IMG/VR virus record: IMGVR_UViG_3300044701_001823
Span: 1 to 25,783 of that record
Reading direction: 5' to 3' (one strand)
From: a virus
Length of the DNA: 25,783 nt
This document shows positions 1 through 10,600 of the stretch, one piece after another. Position numbers and translations under genes: made by a program. Position 1 is the stretch's first letter. Each line of letters opens with the position of its first letter. The notes under the pieces are model-generated. The model searched no databases, was not told where the DNA came from, and worked only from the letters and a program-made list of their open reading frames with translations.

Positions 1-513
1 GGTACAATGGCAGCTGGATATCAAGGTTTGAATGAGATTGTATCATTTGCTGGTTTTATGAGGGGAACCTCAATATCAACAATTCCATCGGATTTGTTTC
101 AATATGCAACCAGAGTATCCGTTTTTTCCGATATTTTCTCATTTACAACAATTACTTCTATTCCTTCGGGATTATTTGATAATTGTGGTGATGCAACTTC
201 ATTTGCATCGGCATTCAACCAATGTACTTCATTGAGTTCATATCCATCGGATTTGTTTGATAATTGTCCAAATGTGGTAAACTTTTCATCAACATTCCGA
301 AACTGCCGTTCACTAACTGCACCACTTCAATTTACCAATAATACTGCGGTAACTGTATTTACTAATGTGTACAATATGGTTTCTTCTACAAACTCAATGG
401 CTGGAACTGCACCTGAAATTTGGTTAAGGGTTCCAACTCCAATTGGAACTGATGCATTTAACAATTGTTTTGGATTATCAAACTACGCAGCAATACCTTC
501 TAACTTCAAATAA
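1..513 (+). CDS. C-terminal part of a BspA-like leucine-rich-repeat protein, probable tail fibre/adhesin (5' partial)
   Basis: The reading frame is open from the first base (GGT ACA ATG...), so the ATG at position 7 is probably internal and the true start lies upstream. Counting from that ATG, residues 26-105 hold three repeats of 26-27 residues: IPSDLFQYAT..., IPSGLFDNCGDAT... and YPSDLFDNCPNVV.... Each has the pattern (I/Y)PS.LF followed by F...F..C.SL, with a degenerate repeat after them and an ending FNNCFGLSNYAAIP. This resembles BspA/LRR_5-type surface repeats, which are known in phage adhesins and bacterial surface proteins. It lies 2 bases before a tail-fibre-assembly-like gene and upstream of a giant tail fibre, so a receptor-binding role is likely but inferred. 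No enzymatic motif is visible. Confidence 0.7.
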   Translation, partial: GTMAAGYQGLNEIVSFAGFMRGTSISTIPSDLFQYATRVSVFSDIFSFTTITSIPSGLFDNCGDATSFASAFNQCTSLSSYPSDLFDNCPNVVNFSSTFRNCRSLTAPLQFTNNTAVTVFTNVYNMVSSTNSMAGTAPEIWLRVPTPIGTDAFNNCFGLSNYAAIPSNFK

Positions 514-515
514 AG

Positions 516-962
516 ATGATGTATTTAAGAATTAAAGATGGAGTTATTACTTATCCATATTCAGTTCAACAATTGAAAGTGGATGAGTATAATACATCCT
601 TTCCAAAAGATTTGACAACTCAAATATTAGAAGAGTGGGGAGTTTATAAAGTTAGCAGAACTCCAAAACCAAACGATTACACAAAAACAATAACCGAAGG
701 AACTCCACAATTAGTAGATGGTTCTTATGTTCAGATTTGGGATGAAGTGGATGCAACTCAATCGGAAATTGATGCAAGAATAGAAGATAAGTGGGAAGAG
801 GTTAGACTATTGAGAAACGAACTACTTTTAGAGTGTGATTGGACCCAATTGGCGGATATCCCAACCGAAACAAAAGAGTTGTGGCAAACTTATAGACAGG
901 GGTTAAGAGATATAACATCACAATCAAATCCATTCTCAATTGTATGGCCTGTAAAACCATAA
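516..962 (+). CDS. Phage tail assembly chaperone-like / tail fibre assembly protein
   Basis: 148 residues, starting at ATG 516 (a second ATG follows at 519), 2 bases after the previous stop, so the two genes are probably co-translated. The N-terminal half has the pattern YPYSVQQLKVDEYNTSFP, then GVYKVSRTPKPND, then EGTPQLVDGSYVQIW. The C-terminal half has an Arg-rich helix (VRLLRNELL) followed by CDWTQLADIP...W..YRQGLRDITSQ and a WP ending. This DWTQL-D-P ... YRQxLRDI ... WP signature is that of the Phage_tail_APC-type domain (PF16778, from memory) found beside tail fibres. The probable role is to help fold or attach the adjacent fibre proteins; whether it is also a virion component cannot be told. 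Family assignment is fairly secure, exact partner inferred. Confidence 0.8.
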   Translation: MMYLRIKDGVITYPYSVQQLKVDEYNTSFPKDLTTQILEEWGVYKVSRTPKPNDYTKTITEGTPQLVDGSYVQIWDEVDATQSEIDARIEDKWEEVRLLRNELLLECDWTQLADIPTETKELWQTYRQGLRDITSQSNPFSIVWPVKP

Positions 963-978
963 AGAAAGATAAACTTTT

Positions 979-987
979 ATATTTATA
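979..987 (+). promoter_or_regulatory. Putative late promoter element ATATTTATA
   Basis: ATATTTATA lies in a 40-base intergenic gap, 15 bases before the ATG at 1003. The same nonamer, or one with a single change at its last base, occurs in every other clear intergenic gap before a structural gene in this window. No -33 TTTG or -7 TAnnTTTG host-type pair is present here. Confidence 0.45.
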
Positions 988-1002
988 CAAAAGTAGTTCA
1001 AA

Positions 1003-1332
1003 ATGAGAATAGATAATCCCAGTTTTTCGGGCTCAATTACACAAGCACCCTCCGCTTATGCTGCATTGAGTGGCTCATTTACTGGTTCTTTCACAGGTTC
1101 ATTTAAGGGTGAAATTGAAGTAACGGAAGCTGCTTTTGAACGATTGACCGTAACAAGGGAACTTACATTAGGTTCTTTTTCAAATGATATACAACTAATA
1201 ACCGGCTCAATGTTAATGAGTGGTTCAGTAGAGTTAGATGGTAATATAAATGTTATAAACGGAGGACAAGTACAAGTAGAAGGAGTAAATGTTTTGGATT
1301 CAGCCATAGCATTTGCAATAGCATTAGGATAA
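1003..1332 (+). CDS. Small probable virion/fibre-associated protein, unknown function
   Basis: 109 residues. The N-terminus has a Gly-Ser-Phe repeat (SGSFTGSFTGSFKGE, about residues 23-37) and the rest is predicted beta-rich with ITGSMLMSGSVELDGNINVING. These GSFTGSFKG and SGS(V/L).(V/L).GN segments resemble the N-terminal part of the giant fibre encoded 350 bases downstream (SASFFKGDGSQ, GSLGVSGNANIVGNL), which suggests a shared fold or an ancient partial duplication. It follows a putative late promoter and precedes another small gene by 10 bases. A fibre-base or fibre-trimerisation role is only inference; the family was not recognised. Confidence 0.65.
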   Translation: MRIDNPSFSGSITQAPSAYAALSGSFTGSFTGSFKGEIEVTEAAFERLTVTRELTLGSFSNDIQLITGSMLMSGSVELDGNINVINGGQVQVEGVNVLDSAIAFAIALG

Positions 1333-1342
1333 AAAATAAGAA

Positions 1343-1675
1343 ATGGCAAATACTTTTAAAAATAGTGTAACTGGTTCAATTGGAACAACAACCACAACAG
1401 TATATACGGCACCAAGCCAAACTGTGGCAACTGTAATTGGTGTAAATGTGGCAAATGTAATTTCACAAAATATTAGTGTAAGTGTTATCATAGTTGATAC
1501 TTCGGCATCACAAACACGATATTTAGTGAAGGATGCTTTAATAGTTCCTGGCAGTTCCACTGTATTGGTTGGGGGTGACCAAAAATTGGTTTTAGAAACA
1601 GGTGACTTGTTGAGGGTGGTTTCATCCGCAGCGGTATCGGCTGATGTTGTAGTTTCTGTTTTAGAAATATCATAA
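1343..1675 (+). CDS. Small beta-rich probable virion structural protein
   Basis: 110 residues, starting at ATG 1343 after an A-rich stretch (AAAAAATAAGAA) of the kind usual before Bacteroidota starts. The sequence is almost wholly beta-strand-like: alternating hydrophobic segments TVATVIGVNVANV, ISVSVIIVDTS, TRYLVKDALIVPGSSTVLV, QKLVLETGDLLRVVSSA and ADVVVSVLEIS. The pattern 'YLVKDA..P.GSS.V..GG.QK.VLETGD...V.SS...D...S.LEI' resembles small conserved virion proteins of T4-like phages; that comparison is from memory. No signal peptide or membrane segment. It sits 8 bases before the giant fibre gene and is probably co-expressed with it. The specific role (decoration or fibre attachment) is unknown. 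Confidence 0.7.
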   Translation: MANTFKNSVTGSIGTTTTTVYTAPSQTVATVIGVNVANVISQNISVSVIIVDTSASQTRYLVKDALIVPGSSTVLVGGDQKLVLETGDLLRVVSSAAVSADVVVSVLEIS

Positions 1676-1686
1676 AGTTCTGATTG

Positions 1687-4600
1687 ATGAGTATAGGTAA
1701 AAGTCCTAATGGTTTAAATCAGATTTCCGCTAGCAAGATTGAATTATTTGTTAGCGGAAGTTCTGTTGTAGGGTTTACATCCGAAAGTGTAAACATAGTT
1801 GGTAAGGTATCTGCATCAGCAGTTCAAACATATGAAATTGGAACTCCACAATCCCAAACTTTGGATATTAAATCCAATACTAAAATTACAGGTTCTCTAA
1901 ATGTATCTTCATCTCTAAATGCAGCAACTGCATTTATAAGTGGAACGGTATCCGCTTCATTTTTTAAAGGAGATGGTTCTCAAATATTTAACATTCCAGC
2001 TTCAGCAATTGGTGATATTGATAGATTAAAATCGGGTTCAGTAGAAGCTGTTCTTTCACCAAATAAAGGTTTAGAAGTTAAAACCGGTGTAACTGTAAAA
2101 GATTTCTTAATTGTAACGGGTTCATCTCAACTCAAAGGTAATGTAAGAGCTGAAGATGGAGTTGCTGTAACTGGAAGTTTGGGAGTTTCTGGAAACGCTA
2201 ATATTGTTGGTAATCTAAATGTAGGTGGAAAGATTACTGCAACTGAAATTCACACAACTTACATTTCATCATCGGTATTATTTTCATCTGGTTCAAACAA
2301 ATTAGGTGATAATGTATTAGATATTCAACAAATTACTGGTTCTTTAAGAATTAGTGGTAGTGTATTTGTTGATGGAAACACAATTCCAACGGATGAAACT
2401 ACAAATGAAGTATTGGTAATTAACCAAACTACAGGTAGAATTAGTAGAAGATTTGCAGCTGCAACTTCTGGTACATCTGGTACATCGGGTAGTAGTGGTT
2501 CTTCTGGTTCAAGCGGAAGTTCTGGTAGTGGTGGTACAAGCGGTAGTGGTGGAACATCTGGTTCAGGTGGTACAAGCGGAACATCTGGTTCTGGTGGTAC
2601 ATCTGGTAGTGGAGGTACTTCTGGCTCAAGCGGTAGTAGTGGTACTTCTGGTAGTGGGGGTTCTTCTGGTACTTCTGGTAGTGGAGGTTCAAGCGGAACA
2701 AGCGGAAGTGGTGGTTCATCTGGTACAACGGGTACTGGTGGTACTTCTGGTAGTGGTGGAACCTCTGGTTCGGGTGGTTCATCTGGAACAACTGGTTCAG
2801 CAGGTACGAGCGGAAGTGGTGGAACTTCAGGTAGTGGTGGTACAAGTGGAACTGGTGGTTCTGCTGGTACAAGCGGTAGTGGTGGAACCTCTGGTTCTAC
2901 TGGAACCGCTGGTTCATCTGGTAGTGGTGGAACATCTGGAACTGGTGGTACAAGCGGAAGTGGTGGAACCTCTGGTAGTGGCGGTACATCTGGTATAACT
3001 GGTGCTGGTGGTACTGCTGGTACAAGCGGTAGTGGGGGTACGAGCGGAACTTCTGGTTCGGGTGGTACTTCTGGAACCTCTGGTTCGGGTGGTACTTCGG
3101 GTGTAAGTGGAGCTGGTGGTTCGGTTGGTACATCTGGTACTTCAGGTAGTGGTGGTACAAGCGGAACATCTGGTTCTGGTGGTACATCTGGTAGTGGTGG
3201 TACATCTGGTAGTGGTGGTACTTCGGGTACATCATCAACCGCAGGTACGGGTGGTACGGCTGGTACTTCGGGTAGTGGTGGTACAAGCGGAACTTCTGGT
3301 TCAGGTGGTACTTCTGGTACAAATGGAACCGCTGGTAGTGGAGGTACGACTGGTTCTGCTGGTACATCTGGTAGTGGTGGTACGACTGGTTCTGCTGGTA
3401 CATCTGGTAGTGGCGGTACTTCAGCAACCGCAGGTAGTGGTGGTACTTCGGGAACTGGAGGAACCTCCGGAACTGGTGGTTCTTCGGGTACAAGAGGAAC
3501 CGCTGGTAGTGGTGGTACAAGTGGAACTGGTGGTACATCGGGCACTGGGGGGACATCTGGTAGTGGGGGTTCTTCGGGTACAGCAGGAACCGCTGGTAGT
3601 GGTGGTACTTCGGGTACATCTGGTAGTGGAGGAACTTCAGGTACTTCTGGTAGTGGTGGTACATCGGGTAGTGGTGGTACATCTGGTACATCTGGTTTAT
3701 TATCTCTTACTGGAACAACCGATAATGGTGTAATTACTCTTAATGGAACTGCTCCAAACGCAACTGTTGAGCAAAATCTTACTTTCAATGGAACTTTATT
3801 GACAGTAACTGGTAATGCAACCATTACTGGTGATTTGACCGTAAGTGGAACTACAACATATATTAATACAACAACTCTTAATATTGGTGATAACATCATC
3901 ACCCTAAATGCGGATGTAACTGGAACACCATCTCAAAATGCTGGTATTGAAATTGAAAGAGGAACTTCCGCAAATGTTTCATTCTATTGGAATGAATCAA
4001 CCGATAGATGGTATGCGGATAACACATTGGAAGTAAATGGTAATGTAATTTTAAGTGGTACAATTGATACGGGTCAAGGTGCTACTGAAGTTTACCTAAT
4101 GAACCAAAACATTAGAACCACAGACAATGTTCAATTTAGTACTGTTAATGCATCAAACTTTAGAGATGGAACTGGTACATATAATGTAAACTTAGGTAGT
4201 GGTGGTTCGGAAGGTAGAGGTTTAGTTGCGGGTTATAGTGGTGGCTCATATGGTGGTATTGGTTACAACATCAGACATACTGGAACTGGTGCAACTTATA
4301 CATCACCATTGGGAGATACTGCAACATATTTGTTATTTAATCAAGGATTTACTTTTTACAATGATGGTGGTACAACCGCTGGTAGAACCACATCTCTTAC
4401 TCAAATAGGTAGATTAGATAATGTAGGTACGTTTACAATTCCTGGTAATTTAGTAGCAGCTCAAGTTAATACTGGACAAGGTTTGACAGAGGTTTATTTA
4501 ATGGACCAAAATGTTCGTACAACTGATGGTGTAACCTTCGCAACAGTAAACACTGGGCAGGGTGCTAATGAGTTGTACGCTATGAACCAAAATGTTAGAA

Positions 4601-7600
4601 CTACCGATAATGTAACATTTGCTAATATAACAGGTAACAACTTTATATTACCACAAAATCCAGTTGGAACAACTTATGGTAATGGTGTATCAACTACACC
4701 ATCATATATGATTTCTCAAACTGTTGGTGATAACGATGGTTGGAGATTGTATGGTGAAACATCTACAACTAATGCCGTTAGAATGGTATTTGAATTGGTT
4801 GATGATATTGAAACTGCATTTACGGACCAATGGGTATTCAGAAATAAACAAACATATTCATCTTATACGGCTAGAAACGAATTCCAAATTTCTGGTGATG
4901 GTGATGCGCAGGCTCGTTCATCAATGAGAGCACCAATTTTCTATGATTCAGCGGATACAAACTATTATATTGATGCTAACTCAAATTCAAGATTAGTAAA
5001 TCTTGGTTTGGGTGGTGTAACTCCTGATTTGAGATTAAGTGTGAGTGGTGATATCCATATGAGTGGATACATCTATCAAGGTGGAACTGCTGGTGTTGTT
5101 AATAGTTGGGGTTCAAGAACTTTGGTAAGTAGTGGTAACTATGTATCAAATGCTCGTTCTTTCCGATTTGATAACGTAGGATATGGTTCAACTTGGGCAT
5201 TAGATATAAACTCTAGCGGAAATGTTATAGCTAGTGTTGATATGAGAGCTCCAATCTTTTATGACCAAAACAATACTGGATATTATTTAGACCCAAATGG
5301 TACATCAAATCTAGTTAATGCTGACTTTAACGGTACTGTAACTTTAAGAAGTGGTAATGAATTAAGATTTTATACATCTGCAGGAAGTTTAAGAGGATAT
5401 ATACAGGCAACTGATACGGATGATAATCACTTAATAATTGCAACCTCTGGTGGTGAAGATATTGTATTTAAAGATGGTGGAGTTGCTGGTAGTGTTAATA
5501 TGGTTATTAGAGGTAATGGTACTGTTCAGGCATATGATGACTTTAGAGCACCAATTTTCTACGATTCCGCAGATACTGGATATTATGCAAACTTAAATGG
5601 ATTCTCACAACAAAGATGGCTTCGTTTATTAGGTGATTGGGCTTCAAGTGGAGTACATTCAGAAACATTAACAATCAGAGGAACATATCCATCCATTACT
5701 TTAAGAGCAACAAATGGTTCTCAACCTGTGTGGTTATTCCACAACGATGCTGGTTCAACTTTATACTTCTACAACCAACAGGGTTCGGTAGATGGTGAAT
5801 CTTGGGATTGGAGAGGATATGTAAATAATAATGGTACGGTTGGTGCAAGAACTGATATGAGAGCACCAATTTATTATGATTCTGCTGATACTGGGTATTA
5901 TGTAGACCTTAATACAACTGGAACTGCTGGTAGATTTAGAGGAGAAATTCTTATAGGTCCAAATACTTCTGGAAGGTATACTAGAATTGGTGGAAATGGC
6001 GGTGCAACCGATGAGGCAACACTATCATCATCAAATGGAAACTTACACATTGATAGTAAAATGGGTAATGGTTTATATTTAAACCACTATTCCAATGGAG
6101 ATATCTATATGAATAATGGTGGTGGATATGCATTCTCATATACTTCATTAAGAGCGCCAATTTTCTACAACTATTCTGATACAGCATATTATTTAGATGC
6201 GGATTCATATTCACGTCTTAATAGAATAGTATTAAACCAAGCAAGAGTTGATTCAAGTAGATACCCAATTGGACATACCGATGTGGGTGAGGCAATATTT
6301 GAGTTTGACCCAACTTGGACAAATGACCAACTTCAAGCATACTTTAATAGTGGTAACGTAAGTTGGGTGGCTGATTCATCTGCACCTGGTGGATATGCGA
6401 TATCTATTGCTGGTGCTGTAAACGTAGGTGGTGTTTATGGTAGTGGTTTCCCATACATAGCGGTTGACCAAGACGATGTATTCTATATGGAGGTTTGGAT
6501 AAAGAGTGTATCTGGAACAAACACCCACTATATGGGTTCTATTGATTTTAACCACAACTTTAGTTCATTGGGTGGTAACCCTGGTTCATTTGGTTATTGG
6601 GTAATGTCAAACTCAAATCCTGGCAGTAGCTGGACAAAATATAGTGGATATATTGGTGGATTTGGTAACTCAACGGGTCAATTTGAAACTGGAACTAAAT
6701 ATTGGACTCCACAAGCACTATTCAACTACACTGGTGGTGGAACATCATACATTAGTGGTTGGAAGGTAATTAAAGTAAACGTACCTGGTAATAGAACATT
6801 CAGAGGTAATGTAACGGCACCTATCTACTACGATTCAAACCAAACTTACTTTGGTGATTTTGGTTCAGAAATCAGAATGCCATACGCTAATGGTGGGACA
6901 ATGAGATTCAGAACCAATACCCATTGGGATTCTCAATCTGGTATTGATTTGATTGGCGGAGCTGGTGAATTCAGAATGAGTTCGGATAGTGGTAACTTAA
7001 ACCTAAGAATAGATGGTTGGATTATAGGATATGATTATGTTCAATCATTAGGGGCAGTTTATGGTACAATTTACTATGACCAAAATGATACATCATACTA
7101 CGGAGATTTTAATTCACAAAGTAGATTAAATACTTTAAGAACAGCAGGATATGTTGTAGTTGGTGGAACATTTGAAAACAATGCATATAATTCAACTACT
7201 GGTGCACGATTAATGTTTGGTGGTGGAGATGGTGATGCTCAAAGTAATTACTATATCGGAACCAATCTTAATAACTATAATGGTAATTACAACAAATTAG
7301 ACCTTCGTTGGCACACCGGTATCCGTATGGGTGCTCAACCTTCATATGGTGGTATCCGTATTTTTAATAATGAAGATTTAGATTCTCGTATTGCATCATT
7401 TGGTGAAACAGATGCAAACGTAAGAATTGATAATATATTGTATGTATTTGGTGATGCAAGAGCACCAATTTTCTATGATTATAACGATACAACTTATAGA
7501 GTTGACCCTAATGGTAATTCAACATTAGTAAACACATTTGCTAGTAGATACTTTACTCTTTACAATAACTTTGGTGATACGATAAACAACGCACCTTGGT

Positions 7601-10600
7601 ATGGATTAGGTGGTTCAAATATTGGCGGACCATTTGGTGGACTAATGGTTCAGGTTGCTGGGTATTATGGTTTAAGATTACGTTCAGCAAATGTTATCCT
7701 TGAATTAGATAGTCCAAACTATTCTACTAGTTGGGCATGGTTTAGTGCACCTGTTGCTGTAAACAATCAAATAAGAGCTCATTCATTCTATGATTATAAC
7801 GATACTGCATATTATTTAGACCCTAACAGTACTTCGGTATTAAACTACACACGTCTTAGAAACTTATATGATTGGGAAGAGAGAAGATATACTTCTCCTC
7901 AAGGTGGTACATACACAACTTCTACATCTTCTATAACCGGAGCAATACAAATTTTCTTACCAGCAGATAGAAGACGTTCATACACTATGTTGAGATTAAC
8001 GGTTAAAGTTTATGAATATAATACTGGTAATTCTCATACATTTAATGTTGGTGGATACAACTATGGTGATGGACAATGGTATAATGTATTTGCAACTCAA
8101 TTAACCGATGGTGGTAAAGGTCAATTACTTGTTAGATTTGGTGATAATGGAAGTAGACAGTGGATTACCATTGGTGAAGCCGGTACGGGATGGACTTACC
8201 CACAAGTTCACATCACCGATGTTCAAGTTGGATATAGTGGATTTTCTACAAACTGGGGACAGGATTGGGTAGTTGACTTTGGTAGTATACCTGGTGGTCA
8301 AAACCAATCAAGAAGTGCATCATTAATATTGACTAGTAATAATGCTAGTAATTTTGCATTTCCAATGTATGCTACTATTTACTATGATGCAAACAATACG
8401 GCATATTATGGTGATTTTGCATCAACATCTCGTATAAACGCCATTGTTTATGATAATTTATATTGGGCAGGTGACCAAACTTATGGTTTTATAGGTAGAA
8501 ATGTATATGCTGATACTGTAAATGGTAGAGGTGGTGACCCATTGGAATTAAACTACTATGATGGTGGTGATGTTTACATCGGCCCCGGTGGTGGTAATAA
8601 AAATTTAAGAGCTAATCTTTACTATGATTATGCTGATACTGGATATTATGTAGACCCTAACTCAACTACACAACTTCATTATGTATTGGCAAATAACTGG
8701 TTTAGAGCACAAAATGATACCGGATTTTATTTCCAAACATATGGATATGGAATTTGGTCAGCTCACTCTGCTGGTAATGGGTATGGTAATGTTGCAACTT
8801 ATGGAACTGGTAGAAATGGTTGGAGTGGTTATGGTATAGGTTCTCGTTGGGTATTAATGAGTACCGGTGGTGATAACATTGGTATTCACGATAATAACCG
8901 AACTTGGATGTATTATTGGGATGGTGGATATCACCGATTCAATTATGGATACGTTCAGGCCGAAGGTTCAATGAGAGCACCTTTATTCTATGATTCAAAT
9001 GATACTAACTACTATGTAGACCCGACTGGAAACTCCCGTTTATCTCATGGTAGATTTACTGGTTCTGGTGGTTACTACTCATTATTGTTAGGACCTGATA
9101 CTCTTTCAACTAATGGTTCAACATCGGTTTATCCTGATTCAGACCGATATGGTTTAGTTCTAAACGCACCATACTATCCACACCTATATATCAACGCATA
9201 TGCGGATAATGGTAACACAACACATGGTGCTGTATTATCAATGACAGGTAACTTAACTTCAGGTGGATATAGAAGATTTGTAATGGGTATTGCAAACCGA
9301 AATCCAAATGAGATGTCATTTGGTTGGCATGATAATAACTATAATCCTCACTATGGAGTTGGTATTAACTGGTCTTATCCAGCATCTGTATGGTACGATA
9401 CTTCACACAACTGGTACACCAGAGGTAGTGTTTATACCTATCAAGTTTATGATAGAGATGATACATCATATTATGTAAATCCACAAGGAACATCAGTTCT
9501 TAACTACCTTTACACTCGTAGAATTGAATTCTTCTACCCTGGTGGTGATTCTGGTTTGGGAACTCAGGCATATGCAATCTATCAAGAACAAGGTGGTTGG
9601 TCATATCCATATCCCGACCTTCGTATTGCATACCACGTTGGTATTAAGTTAGGTGCAAACTCATCATATCAAGGTATCCGATTCTATACGGATTATGATA
9701 TGAGTGGGCAGGTTATGTCTGTAAACAATGGTTCTGACCCATTGGGTGGTGGAAACGTATATGTAAACAGTTCATTACAGGCAGGTTCATCTTTAAGAGC
9801 ACCAATCTTCTACGATTCAAATGATACTGGATATTTTGCAAATCCAAATGGACGTTCTCGTTTAGTAGAGATTGATTATGGTGATGGTTCATACTACTTC
9901 AGAGGTGGTTCTTGGGGTTGGAGACACCAAACTCCAAGTGGATACATTGAATTCGGACCTGCTAACTCATCACACGCTCACATCTATACTGACCGTTCAA
10001 ACTTCTACTACAACGTAGATGATTCTTACCTAAATGGTAGAAGAATCATTATGGAAAACCGTTGGGTTGGAAATACATACTACGGAACAGGTGGTGATGT
10101 TTACGCAACCATTTGGTATGATGCAAACAATAGTGGATACTATTCAGACCCTGCATCAACCTCTCGTTTGAATGCAATTTCCGCAAACAATATATACATC
10201 AACCCAGGTTATATGTTATATGGTGATCCTGGTGGATGGACTGGAGAATACTATAAAATACAATGGCATTCATCTCACCTATACGCTCAAGTATATGGTA
10301 ATGGATACTTCATTATGAGGTATGGTTCTGATGGATTAGAATCCCATCAGTTCGCAAGGGATGGAAACTATTGGAACCGATATATGGGTTGGATGAGTAA
10401 CTACATCAACCAAAATGTCAGAACGGATGCTGGACCTACTTTCCAAGAAGTTTATACAAATGGGTGGTTTAGAAACAACAATAACAACCAAGGATTATAC
10501 AATCAGGCAAATGGAAACCACTGGTCTTCGGATGCAACGTATTGGAAAGCGGGTAATAACAATTCTGGTGCTGGTGGTATTCAACTGAGATACCAACATG

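Noticed and set aside
979-987. T4-type late promoter TATAAATA
   Set aside because: The T4 consensus is read only on the - strand here, while all genes are on the + strand; the + strand motif ATATTTATA is treated as its own element.
2325-3902. 525-codon - strand frame rich in PPLPDVPPLPEVP, and + strand Val/Leu-rich frames at 2453-2998 and 3107-3733
   Set aside because: They are by-products of the low-complexity GGT-ACA-TCT repeat in the collagen-like tract, which has no stops in several frames.
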